19,605 bases of DNA, taken from Akkermansia sp. (lineage in GTDB: Bacteria > Verrucomicrobiota > Verrucomicrobiia > Verrucomicrobiales > Akkermansiaceae). Location: assembly GCA_017555465.1 (NCBI GenBank), contig JAFZGH010000154.1:1-19605 (forward strand), read 5' to 3'. Below the pieces are notes generated by a model. It ran no database searches. It was not told the origin of the DNA and worked only from the letters and a program-made list of their open reading frames with translations. Position 1 is the first letter of the stretch; every line of letters starts with the position of its first letter. This document shows positions 1 to 7,846 of this stretch, one piece after another. The position numbers and the translations under genes are program-made.

Positions 1-546
1 AACGGTGCTTTCACCGGTGAAATTTCCACGACGATGCTCAACGAGCTGGGCTGCACCTATGTGGTGCTGGGCCACAGCGAGCGCCGCCAGTACCATGGCG
101 AAACCAACGCTTACATCAACAAGAAGATTAAGAAGGCTCTTGCCGCCGGCATCTGCCCGATTTACTGCATCGGCGAGACTCTCGAGCAGCGCCAGGGTGG
201 CGAGCTTGAGGCCGTGCTCAAGAGCCAGGTGGTGGAAGGCCTCGAGGGCCTGACCGCTGAAGAGGTTGCCGGTCTGGTGATCGCTTACGAGCCCGTGTGG
301 GCTATCGGCACTGGCGTGACCGCTTCTTCCGCCGACGCTCAGGACGCTCACGCCTTCATCCGTGGCGTGGTGGCCGAGGCCTTCGGTGCCGCTGCCGCTG
401 AGGCCGTGCGCCTGCAGTACGGTGGTTCCGTGAAGCCCGACAACGCTGCCGAGCTCATGAGCCAGCCCGACATCGACGGCGCCCTCGTGGGTGGCGCTGC
501 CCTGAAGGCTGATTCCTTCGCCGCCATCATCAAGGCTGCCCTGTAA
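1..546 (+). CDS. tpiA: Triosephosphate isomerase, 3' part (5' end outside window)
   Basis: Interconverts dihydroxyacetone phosphate and glyceraldehyde 3-phosphate in cytoplasmic glycolysis and gluconeogenesis. The frame is open from base 1 and ends with TAA at 544-546, giving about 181 residues of a family usually near 250, so roughly the first quarter lies upstream of the window. Family motifs are plain: GAFTGEIS at the start, GHSERR with the catalytic His, AYEPVWAIGTG with the catalytic Glu and the hinge of the flexible loop 6, and LQYGGSV near the C terminus, which binds phosphate. No key residue in the visible part is missing. It is followed by a hairpin terminator and converges with alr. 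Its promoter is not in the window. Confidence 0.97.
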   Translation, partial: NGAFTGEISTTMLNELGCTYVVLGHSERRQYHGETNAYINKKIKKALAAGICPIYCIGETLEQRQGGELEAVLKSQVVEGLEGLTAEEVAGLVIAYEPVWAIGTGVTASSADAQDAHAFIRGVVAEAFGAAAAEAVRLQYGGSVKPDNAAELMSQPDIDGALVGGAALKADSFAAIIKAAL

Positions 547-577
547 GGAAACCGCTTCGCAAAGCAATTTATAACTG

Positions 578-608
578 AAAGGCACGCAAGTTAAGCTTGC
601 GTGCCTTT
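578..608 (+). terminator. Intrinsic terminator after tpiA
   Basis: A perfect 13-bp stem (AAAGGCACGCAAG pairing with CTTGCGTGCCTTT) with a 5-base loop begins about 30 bases after the tpiA stop codon. It is followed by CCTTCTCT, a pyrimidine tract rather than a pure U run. Because the stem is symmetrical and begins with AAA, it could also act weakly on transcripts arriving from the convergent alr gene. Confidence 0.8.
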
Positions 609-617
609 CCTTCTCTG

Positions 618-882
618 ATTCATAGCCCACGGAAGTGGGCGTAAGAGGTTAGACAGGGGTGGAGCGACGGAGTTGCGGAACCCCTGGTCAAACAAAACAA
701 TGACCAGAACCCCGAACACGGTGAGTGGGTGGCAGAAGGCGAAGCATCAACATAAAACATCGTTTTCTGTCACCCGTTATCACGGGTTTTGGTTTGTTTT
801 TTTTGTTGGAGCAGGCGCTGCGCGAGCTGACGCACGCTTGCACCTGCCTAACATCTGTCGCCCACTACCGTGGGCTATGAAT
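618..882. repeat. Imperfect palindromic element (REP/BIME- or MITE-like)
   Basis: The terminal arms 618-657 and 843-882 are inverted copies matching at 35 of 40 positions. Each arm also folds on itself (GCCCAC/GTGGGC with four-base loops, at 625-640 and 860-875). The symmetry continues to the middle: 727-737 and 765-775 match at 10 of 11 positions, and the centre lies near 750. The whole could fold as one long hairpin. It fills most of the 405-bp gap between the convergent tpiA and alr genes. The arms resemble REP sequences, which RAYT (IS200-type) transposases can mobilise, or the ends of a non-autonomous element; no transposase is present here. A 77-codon frame across it is not credible as a gene. 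The rest of the gap (883-951) is short hairpin-rich sequence with nothing else recognisable. Confidence 0.7.
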
Positions 883-951
883 TTCGCTCGCTTTGCTCGC
901 CGATAAAGATTACAATTTCTCGAGATATGCAGAGTTATCAGAAGTCCCCGT

Positions 952-2058
952 TCAGTTTTTGTAAACGCGGGGGACGCGGCCGGAGATGCTGGTGATGATG
1001 TTGCTGGGGATGGTTTTGGCGCGGGAAGTCAGTTCTGCCCAGGGAACATTCGGCCCCATGATTTCGGCTACATCACCTGCCTGCACGCCGCTCACGTGAG
1101 TGACATCTACCATGATCTGGTCCATGGTGACGCGGCCCAGAACCGGGCAATATTCGCCATTCAAGTACACGCGTGCGCCGGCGTTGGAAAGGTAGTGCAG
1201 GTAGCCATCGCCAAACCCCAGCCCGATGGTGGCCACGCGGGTGGGGCCGTCGGTGATATAGGTGTGGTTGTAGGATACGCCGTGGTCGCTGGGCAGGGTG
1301 CGCAGCAGGGTGACACGGCTGAAGAGTGTCAGTGTGTTACGCAGTTCCCGGTTGTGCGGTGAGGGCATGGGGGAATAGCCGTAGAGAATGCGGCCCAGAC
1401 GCACCATGTTGGTGCTGGGGGCTTTGTAATTGAAGACAGCAGAGCTGCTGCACAGGTGGCGGTAGGGGATGTCCAGGTACGTGCTGAGCTCTTCCACGGC
1501 GCTTTCGTAGGTGCGGATCTGGCGGTGCGTGAACGTGATGTCCTCTGCTGCAGCGGAAAGGTGGGAGTATACGCCCTCGATATCCAGATATTCAAAATCT
1601 GCCAGGCGTGCGCCCATTTCTCCCAGCGTGTGGGGCAGGAGCCCGGCGCGGCCCATGCCGGTGTCCACGTTGATGTGCAGGTGGACTTTTTTGTCGTACA
1701 GCTGCCCCAGTGAATTATAATGTGCTGCTTCCTCCAGGCTGGAAAGCGCCACGCGCCACCCGTTCTGCACAATCATTTCGCGCTCTGCCGGGAAGCAGGG
1801 ACCCAGGATAAACGGGCAGGTCTTGCACCCCGCTGCCTGCACACGGGCGGCTTCTACCGGGGTCGCTACTCCGAAGAACTCCAGATCGCAGTCATCCAGT
1901 GCCTTGACCACACCTTCAATGCCGTGGCCGTAGGCCTCTGCCTTGACGATGGCCATCTGTTTGTGATTCGGAAGCACGCGACGCACTACCGAAAGATTAT
2001 GCCGCATGGCTGCGGTGTCTATCTCAGCCCAGGCACGGAAGAGGGAAGTATCCTGCAT
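952..2058 (-). CDS. alr: Alanine racemase
   Basis: PLP-dependent racemase making D-alanine for peptidoglycan. The product is 368 residues, the usual family size. The N-terminal TIM-barrel part carries VKAEAYGHG with the PLP-binding Lys39 and Tyr43. The C-terminal part has GVSYNHTY with the second catalytic base, Tyr263, and TMDQIMVDVT near the PLP phosphate and dimer interface. The usual Asn or Asp after VKA is Glu here (Glu41), a mild change. The ATG at 2058 is chosen because a promoter (TTGCAA, 17 bp, TAGAAT) ends six bases before it, so the mRNA would be leaderless or nearly so. The gene is convergent with tpiA and divergent from the exbB-like operon. A GTCCCC/GGGGAC pairing spans the stop codon, but no T run follows it. 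Confidence 0.97.
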   Translation of the reverse strand: MQDTSLFRAWAEIDTAAMRHNLSVVRRVLPNHKQMAIVKAEAYGHGIEGVVKALDDCDLEFFGVATPVEAARVQAAGCKTCPFILGPCFPAEREMIVQNGWRVALSSLEEAAHYNSLGQLYDKKVHLHINVDTGMGRAGLLPHTLGEMGARLADFEYLDIEGVYSHLSAAAEDITFTHRQIRTYESAVEELSTYLDIPYRHLCSSSAVFNYKAPSTNMVRLGRILYGYSPMPSPHNRELRNTLTLFSRVTLLRTLPSDHGVSYNHTYITDGPTRVATIGLGFGDGYLHYLSNAGARVYLNGEYCPVLGRVTMDQIMVDVTHVSGVQAGDVAEIMGPNVPWAELTSRAKTIPSNIITSISGRVPRVYKN

Positions 2059-2064
2059 GTGTTC

Positions 2065-2093
2065 ATTCTAAGCTTCATGAGGCCGGATTGCAA
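2065..2093 (-). promoter_or_regulatory. Promoter of alr, probably leaderless
   Basis: On the minus strand, TTGCAA (2088-2093) is followed after 17 bp by TAGAAT (2065-2070), which matches the sigma-70 -10 consensus at 5 of 6 positions. Transcription starting about 7 bases later would begin at or beside the alr ATG (2058), leaving essentially no 5' leader. Confidence 0.65.
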
Positions 2094-2146
2094 CACTAAT
2101 CCGCCTGCGGCGGTGCAAAAAAAACAAATGCAGACAGGTATCTCTC

Positions 2147-2175
2147 TTGAAATTGTGCTGTTTTTCGCATATACT
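2147..2175 (+). promoter_or_regulatory. Promoter of the exbB-like operon
   Basis: TTGAAA (2147-2152), a 17-bp spacer and TATACT (2170-2175) form a good sigma-70-type promoter. The expected start near 2182 gives a leader of about 60 bases to the preferred ATG at 2245. It lies back to back with the alr promoter in a short divergent intergenic region that also holds a CCGCC/GGCGG hairpin at 2101-2113. Confidence 0.75.
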
Positions 2176-2244
2176 ACGCGCGTGAATATGCATGCAATCT
2201 TTCTGACAACAGCCAATCCGCTTAAATCGACAGGCTGGGGGCTT

Positions 2245-2937
2245 ATGGAACTTTTTGAAAAAGGTGGTCCTCTGATGTGGGCCTTGCTCTTCCTTTCTGT
2301 GGTGGCATTTATGGTGATGTTTGTGTGTCTGTGGACGACGCGCACATCTGCTGTGCTGCCGGGGCGTATGGTGATGTCGGTTGAGTCCTGCATCCGCCGC
2401 AAGGATTATGCCGGGCTCATGAGCATGTGCGAGCGCGACGGTTCCAGCTTTGCGCTCACCATGCATGTGATTGTGATGTTCCTGCAGCGTAATCCCCGCG
2501 CCGGTATTGAAGAAGTGCGCGAAGTGGCTTCTGCTGAGGGCGCCCGCCAGACCAATATCCTGACCCGCCAGATTAACTGGCTTTCCGATATCGGCGCCAT
2601 TGCTCCCATGATTGGTCTGCTGGGTACAGTGGTGGGTATGATGAAGACTTTCATGGAAATGGCAGCCGGTAATTTCGAAGGCGTCAAGCAGATGCAGATG
2701 GCGCACGGTATCGCAGAGGCCATGATTACCACCGCTGGCGGTCTGGTGCTGGCCATTCCTGCCATGGGTGCCTATGTGTTCTTCCGCAGCCGCATTCAGA
2801 AGCGCATTGCCGATATGGAAGTGGCCGTGACTCATATTCTTTCTGTGGTTTCCGTGCAGATGGACCGCGAGCGCCGTCTGGGGAACTCCTACCAGCGTGG
2901 AGCAACGCAGGAAGTGCTGGATGAAGAGGATTTTTAA
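2245..2937 (+). CDS. MotA/TolQ/ExbB-family proton channel protein
   Basis: Inner-membrane subunit of a proton-motive-force-driven motor of the ExbB/TolQ type, working with the ExbD/TolR-like product of the next gene. The 230-residue product has the usual three-helix plan: an N-terminal segment at about residues 9-30, a cytoplasmic loop rich in charged residues, then two adjacent helices at about 112-135 (containing APMIGLLGTVVGM from residue 120) and 150-177 (TTAGGLVLAIPAMGAYVFF). The start at 2245 is preferred because GGGGG precedes it and the promoter at 2147-2175 would give a normal leader. An in-frame ATG at 2188 lies almost on the predicted transcription start. The ExbB and TolQ subgroups cannot be separated from this sequence, and no tonB or tolA lies in the window. 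Confidence 0.93.
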   Translation: MELFEKGGPLMWALLFLSVVAFMVMFVCLWTTRTSAVLPGRMVMSVESCIRRKDYAGLMSMCERDGSSFALTMHVIVMFLQRNPRAGIEEVREVASAEGARQTNILTRQINWLSDIGAIAPMIGLLGTVVGMMKTFMEMAAGNFEGVKQMQMAHGIAEAMITTAGGLVLAIPAMGAYVFFRSRIQKRIADMEVAVTHILSVVSVQMDRERRLGNSYQRGATQEVLDEEDF

Positions 2938-2967
2938 TGCCCCCGGGGCCACCCGCTGCCAATTATC

Positions 2968-3399
2968 ATGAAGTTTAACACCAAAATCCCGGAGCCTATC
3001 GGATTCCAGCTTGCCCCTATGCTGGATGTGGTGTTCCTGTTGCTTATTTTCTTTGTGGTCACCCAGAAATTCATCCTCAACGAGCAGGATTTGAAGGTCA
3101 AGGTGCCCACTGCACCCAAATCCACCGAGGAAACCTCCCGCGCCATTGATGAAATCATCATCAATGCTCGTGAAGAAGACGGCGATTTGGTTATCACGAT
3201 TGACCGCGAGGTGTTCACCCGGGAGAAGCTTCATGCCATGCTCACGCGCATGATTGCCGTGAACCCGAACCAGCCGGTGCGTATCCGCGGCGATGCGCAG
3301 ATGAGCTGGCAGCGCATGGCCGATGTGATTTCCACCTGCTCGCAGGCAGGAGTATGGAATGTATCATTCTCCAAGCAGATGCCCGAGGCCAAGAAATAA
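2968..3399 (+). CDS. ExbD/TolR-family biopolymer transport protein
   Basis: Partner of the upstream ExbB/TolQ-like protein; the pair couples proton flow across the inner membrane to work in the periplasm or at the outer membrane. The 143-residue product has the family layout: a short cytoplasmic N terminus, one membrane helix with LAPMLDVVFLLLIFFVV (the proton-carrying Asp is Asp20) and a periplasmic domain of about 100 residues. It starts 30 bp after the upstream stop codon, across a small GCCCCGGGGC palindrome, and has no clear ribosome binding site. The length is normal. ExbD and TolR are not distinguishable here, although the TPR and cell-wall genes downstream favour a Tol-like role. Confidence 0.94.
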   Translation: MKFNTKIPEPIGFQLAPMLDVVFLLLIFFVVTQKFILNEQDLKVKVPTAPKSTEETSRAIDEIIINAREEDGDLVITIDREVFTREKLHAMLTRMIAVNPNQPVRIRGDAQMSWQRMADVISTCSQAGVWNVSFSKQMPEAKK

Positions 3400-3447
3400 T
3401 GCTTGTTCCGGGGCTGTAGCAAACGCGTGTCTTTGATTTTTTTTGAT

Positions 3448-5928
3448 ATGAAAACTCCTTTTTCAACAGTATTGGCACTGGGGGTATCGCTGGTGCCGTC
3501 TTTGGCACAGGAAGCGCCGGCGGATGCCCCGCTGGTGGCTAATGCCGAGACCGATGGTTACGCCATTGCAGAGCAATTGTATGCCCAGGCTCGCAGTACG
3601 GCAGACCCCGCACTGCGCGAACAGGCAATGAGCCGGGCTGCGCAGTTGTTCGGCAACTTTGCCCAGCGTTTTCCGAAATCGCCGCATTGTGAAAAAGCCA
3701 TGTATCTGCAGGCTGTCTGCCAGGCGGAAGCTGGTGATGCTGATGGCTCGAACAACACGCTGGGTACATTAGCCAACAGCCGCAAAGGTGAATATGCTGC
3801 GGCTGCTGCCTACAAACTGGCTAATCAGGCTACGGAACGCCAGATGTGGCAGAAGGCCATGGGGTATTACCATATCACCGTGCGTGAGACTCAGCGCGCA
3901 GAATTGCGCAATGATGCTCTGTATCGCCTTGGGCGCGCACAGCTGCAGACCGGCAAGCGTAAGGATGCTGAATCCACCTTCCGCACGCTGCAGGTGATGC
4001 AGGGAATCGACCCTCTCATTCTCCAGACATCTCTGCTTTCCATGGCGCAGATGAAGACGGAGGATGGGAACGATGCCGAAGCTTATTCGCTTTTCTGCAG
4101 CATCCTGAGTATGGAAACTCTGGATGACCGCGTGCGTGGTACGGCCACACTTCAGGCTGCGCGACTGGCGGCCCGCCTGGGCAAGACGGATGAATCTCAG
4201 AAACTGTACAACCGCCTGACGGGCATGAAGGGGATGGAGAAGTACGCTGGAGAAGCCCAGATGGAGAGCATTCTTTCACTGTACAAAGCTGGCAAGTATG
4301 CCGATGTGGTGCGCCGGGCCTCCACGCAGTCTACCAGGTTGGATGACCAGGCCAAGGAAGCACGCCGCGCCATTATTGTGGGCCAGTCGGCTATGGAGAT
4401 TCGCCAGTACGAGGCTGCATCTGTCTGGTTTGAGATGGCCGAGCGTGCCCAGCCGGGAACTGCTCTGGCGGCAGATGCCGGGTATCGTCGCATGATTTGT
4501 GTGCAGCAGGTGCGCGGGGCTAATTTTTTCCAGCAGGCCGAGAAATACCTCGGCACATATGCCAAGGCTGGTAGTGCGACTGCCGGGCTTCCCTGTGTGG
4601 ATCTGGTGCGTCTCATGTACGCAGACCGCCTGATGTCTTCCGACACCGCAGCTGCAGCTCGTCAGTTTGATGCGCTGAATTTCGAGAACCTGCCGGAAGC
4701 CGTGCGTCCCGATGCCATGTACAAGAAAGCCTGGACTGCTGCTCAGGGGGCAACGTATGACCCGGTACCCACGCTCAACCGTTATATTGATACCTATGTG
4801 GCAGATCACCGCATGCCGGATGCTCTGACCCTGCGCGGCACATTCCATGGCAAGGCCGGCAAGGTGGGTGAGGCCCTGGCGGATTATGACCGCGTTATCC
4901 GGGATTACCCGGAGTCTGATTCTGTGGCGGTCTGCTGGCAGCGCGCGGCCAAGCTCTGCGCCAGCCGCGATGCCGATAAGATGGTGCATTACTACAAGGG
5001 CTTCATCAAGCACTGTGGGGAGATGACCCGGCAGGGTAAGCCGGTGAAACCCGGGGCGCTGGCAGAGGCTCATTACAACGTGGCCGGTGTGCTGGCTGAT
5101 AAAGACCCCGCGGCTGCGGTTTCCCACTTCCAGGAGGCCCGCACGCTGTATCCGGAGCAGTATGCCTCGCTGGTGGATCTGCGCCTGGTGCAGTGCTTCT
5201 TCAAGATGAAGGATGCTGAGAATCTCAAGAAGTCGCTGGAGGTGCTGGAGCGAAGTAATCAGGCGTCGTACAATGCCTTGCCGCCTGCCATTCTTCGCTG
5301 GTGCGGCTGGACCTGCTTCCAGTCTCACGACTACCTGGCGGCAGATAAATACCTTTCCGATGCTCTGGTGCGCGAACCGCGCGAAAAATACATTGCTGCC
5401 GATGGCAGTGAGCAGGAACGACCCAAAGTGGAACCCATTGTGTGGAAAACTCTCGCCAAGGCGAGACTGGAGCTGCGTCTCTATGCACGTGGCCTTACGG
5501 CTGCAGAGCATTATGTGTCCATGGAATCCCAGCCTTACCGTCAGGCAGAGGGTATGCGTGACCAGGCGATGCTGCTGTTGGGGCTGAATCGTGGTGCAGA
5601 GGCTCGCAAACTGTGCGAAACCGCCATTGCCATGGGTATTGATGGCCCGATCAAGTCGACCTTGTTTATTGCACTGGGGGATGCATACTACATTGACCGC
5701 GAATACAGTGAGGCTGCCAAATACTATGGTCGCACGGCGAATATCGTGAGCGATAAGGATCTCAAACCTCTGGCTCTGTACAAGATTGCCACGGCTCTCA
5801 AGAAATGCAACCGCGCAGGGGAGGCCGCCCAGTATGAACAGGCCCTTCATACAGAGTTCCCACAATGGTCACCCAGTGCCAATGTCCTCCATTTTATGGA
5901 GGAAAAAGAGCGTCCTGCAGCCCAGTAA
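3448..5928 (+). CDS. Large periplasmic tetratricopeptide-repeat protein
   Basis: An 826-residue exported protein made largely of TPR-like helical repeats, probably a scaffold in the periplasm. The ATG at 3448 starts a signal peptide with a likely cut after SLA (residue 20). The mature start, QEAPAD, has no lipobox Cys, so it is not a lipoprotein. Repeat-like stretches include FAQRFPKSPHCEKAMYLQAV near residue 60, DYDRVIRDYPESD in the middle and EYSEAAKYYGRTA near the end. The frame is open 15 codons further up only through a TTG, giving a poor N terminus. The gene lies between ExbD/TolR-like and peptidoglycan glycosyltransferase genes. In E. coli the TPR protein CpoB links Tol to PBP1B, so a comparable but much larger coordinator is a reasonable inference, not a demonstrated function. 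A T8 tract precedes the start and there is no Shine-Dalgarno sequence. Confidence 0.88.
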   Translation: MKTPFSTVLALGVSLVPSLAQEAPADAPLVANAETDGYAIAEQLYAQARSTADPALREQAMSRAAQLFGNFAQRFPKSPHCEKAMYLQAVCQAEAGDADGSNNTLGTLANSRKGEYAAAAAYKLANQATERQMWQKAMGYYHITVRETQRAELRNDALYRLGRAQLQTGKRKDAESTFRTLQVMQGIDPLILQTSLLSMAQMKTEDGNDAEAYSLFCSILSMETLDDRVRGTATLQAARLAARLGKTDESQKLYNRLTGMKGMEKYAGEAQMESILSLYKAGKYADVVRRASTQSTRLDDQAKEARRAIIVGQSAMEIRQYEAASVWFEMAERAQPGTALAADAGYRRMICVQQVRGANFFQQAEKYLGTYAKAGSATAGLPCVDLVRLMYADRLMSSDTAAAARQFDALNFENLPEAVRPDAMYKKAWTAAQGATYDPVPTLNRYIDTYVADHRMPDALTLRGTFHGKAGKVGEALADYDRVIRDYPESDSVAVCWQRAAKLCASRDADKMVHYYKGFIKHCGEMTRQGKPVKPGALAEAHYNVAGVLADKDPAAAVSHFQEARTLYPEQYASLVDLRLVQCFFKMKDAENLKKSLEVLERSNQASYNALPPAILRWCGWTCFQSHDYLAADKYLSDALVREPREKYIAADGSEQERPKVEPIVWKTLAKARLELRLYARGLTAAEHYVSMESQPYRQAEGMRDQAMLLLGLNRGAEARKLCETAIAMGIDGPIKSTLFIALGDAYYIDREYSEAAKYYGRTANIVSDKDLKPLALYKIATALKKCNRAGEAAQYEQALHTEFPQWSPSANVLHFMEEKERPAAQ

Positions 5929-5941
5929 TCCTGCTTGAATC

Positions 5942-7846
5942 ATGTTTTACTCACCCTCCCCGAACCGCCGCAAAAGCTGGTTGCGCCTGCTGACAGTGGG
6001 GCATAAGAAGCTCATGGTTGCAGGATCTCTGGTGCTTGTCCTTTTTGTGGTGATGCTTTCGGTGCTGGGTGTGTACGCATATCGCGCCATGCAATATGAC
6101 ATGTCGCGGGTAGGCGCAGGGCTGGTGAATAACTCACTATTTGATTCGCAGGGTTGTCTGATTGCATCGCTGGCGGCGGATGACGCCTGCGTGGTGTCTC
6201 GAGAAGAATTGCCGCAGCATCTTATCAATGCTTTTGTGGCGCGCGAGGATGAGCGCTTTTTTGAACACAACGGGGTGGTCATCAGTTCTGTGTTGCGTTC
6301 GGTGTTGCGCAATTTGAAGTCCATGCGCTATGAACAAGGCGCCTCCACCATTACCATGCAGCTCACCCGCAATGTGTATGAGCTTAGCGGTAAATCCATG
6401 GACCGCAAAATGCTGGAAGCCATGCTTGCGCAGCGCATTGAGCGTCATTTTGACAAATATACCATTCTGCAGCAATACCTGAGCCGTATTTTCTATGGTC
6501 AGAACTGCTACGGTGTGAAAGCTGCGGCTCGCCATTATTTCGGCAAATCTGTTTGCGAGTTGAACCTGGTGGAATGCGCCACACTGGCGGGGCTGGTGCG
6601 TGCACCTTCGCTGTTCAACCCCATTACCAGCATGGAAAATGCCATGCAGGTCAAAAAAGAGACCTTGCAGCGCATGCTGGAGTGCGAGATGATTACACAG
6701 GAGGAATATCACCAGGCTGTTCAGAATCCGATTGTGCTGCGCCGCGGTACATCGGCACAGGATGGATGCTCTTCTTATTCTGTTATGTGGGCCCGTCATG
6801 AGCTGGAGGGTATCCAGTCTGAAGTGCCGGAACATTCTGGCGGTATTTCTGTGGTATCCAGTTTGAATCTGTCGTTGCAGCAATATGTGGAAAACGCGGT
6901 GGAGGCTGCGCTGACTGCGGTGGAACGCCCCGGTGCATATCCAGAGGCGTGGCTGAAGGATATGACTCCCGAAATGGCCGATGCTACACGAACCGCATAT
7001 TCTCGTCTGCGGCGGCCGGAGGGACTCAAGGTGCGCGGCGCCAATAATGACCTCAAGGGATTGCTGCAATGCTGCGCACTGGTGGTGGATGCCCGGCGTA
7101 ACCAACGTGGTAAGATTCTGGCTTTGGTGGGGGGGCGCAGCGCCGTGGATGGCATTGACCGCTGGCAGGGCAAGGTGCGTCCTGGTCGAGCCGCAGCGCC
7201 GTTCCTCTTCTGTTGTGCGTGCCTGCCTGGTGGTGAGGATATGCATATTGTTGCGCGCAGCACGGAAGTAACCGGCGAACGCCTCGGTTATGATGTTGTG
7301 CGTTCTTTCTACGAATCCCTGAAACTGCGGCATCTGGAAATTCCGGAGCGAGAGCAGGCTTTGTATTTGTATAATGGTATGTTCCAGATGCGGCGTCTGG
7401 ATCTGGCCCGCCTGTTATTCTGTCTGCAGAATGAAGGCCGTGGTTACCGGCTCAGCATGGTCAATGCCATCTGGAACAGCAATCGACAGCTTATATACAA
7501 TTACGAGCCAGAAAAATCACCTGAATACATCCGCCGCGAGAGCGCTACGGCTATTTCTTCGCTGCCTCCGTTCCGGGTGACCGAAGGTGAGCCGGTCACG
7601 ATGAATGAAACACTGCCGGAGGGGTGCGGGCAGTGGACGATGGTATTCCGGAACCGTGGTGTATGCACTTTCGTGTGGATGGGGTTTGACGATGCATCGC
7701 ACCCGTTGGCTACGGCACGGGAGCTGCGTCCGCTGTTGTCCCGGGCATCGATGAACCTGGCCCGGGAGATTTTTGACAAGGCCCGCGCGGAGCTGCGTGC
7801 CCAGCAACAGAAAACCGAGGCAGCCAAACCGACACCTGCATCATGA
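5942..7846 (+). CDS. GT51 peptidoglycan glycosyltransferase with degenerate transpeptidase domain (class A PBP family)
   Basis: Polymerises lipid II into glycan strands on the outer face of the inner membrane. The 634-residue product has one membrane anchor (about residues 25-47) and a GT51 domain with all hallmarks: REDERFFEHNG with catalytic Glu102, GASTITMQL (133-141), RKMLEAMLAQRIE with the second Glu159, and YLSRIFYGQNCYGVKAAARH. The C-terminal part aligns with a class A PBP transpeptidase (VVDARR, LALVGG, VWMGFDD), but the active site is gone. The expected PGSxxKP reads PGRAAAP (residues 414-420), so Ser is Arg416 and Lys is Ala419. SxN appears as STE (440-442), and no KTG precedes the VWMG stretch. 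It is also shorter than most bifunctional PBPs. I infer a glycosyltransferase-only enzyme whose remnant domain may be structural. Its stop overlaps the next start by 4 bp (ATGA). Confidence 0.92.
   Translation: MFYSPSPNRRKSWLRLLTVGHKKLMVAGSLVLVLFVVMLSVLGVYAYRAMQYDMSRVGAGLVNNSLFDSQGCLIASLAADDACVVSREELPQHLINAFVAREDERFFEHNGVVISSVLRSVLRNLKSMRYEQGASTITMQLTRNVYELSGKSMDRKMLEAMLAQRIERHFDKYTILQQYLSRIFYGQNCYGVKAAARHYFGKSVCELNLVECATLAGLVRAPSLFNPITSMENAMQVKKETLQRMLECEMITQEEYHQAVQNPIVLRRGTSAQDGCSSYSVMWARHELEGIQSEVPEHSGGISVVSSLNLSLQQYVENAVEAALTAVERPGAYPEAWLKDMTPEMADATRTAYSRLRRPEGLKVRGANNDLKGLLQCCALVVDARRNQRGKILALVGGRSAVDGIDRWQGKVRPGRAAAPFLFCCACLPGGEDMHIVARSTEVTGERLGYDVVRSFYESLKLRHLEIPEREQALYLYNGMFQMRRLDLARLLFCLQNEGRGYRLSMVNAIWNSNRQLIYNYEPEKSPEYIRRESATAISSLPPFRVTEGEPVTMNETLPEGCGQWTMVFRNRGVCTFVWMGFDDASHPLATARELRPLLSRASMNLAREIFDKARAELRAQQQKTEAAKPTPAS

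Noticed and set aside
673..906. A 77-codon plus-strand frame between tpiA and alr
   Set aside because: It lies across the palindromic element, and its sequence is explained by that repeat.
2101..2113. CCGCC/GGCGG hairpin between alr and the exbB-like gene as a terminator
   Set aside because: On the plus strand it is followed by an A run and on the minus strand the T run lies before it, so neither direction fits an intrinsic terminator; both flanking genes also start here rather than end.
2068..3234. A 388-codon minus-strand frame opposite the exbB/exbD-like genes
   Set aside because: It is rich in His and Cys, resembles no family and is explained as an antisense shadow of two well-supported genes.
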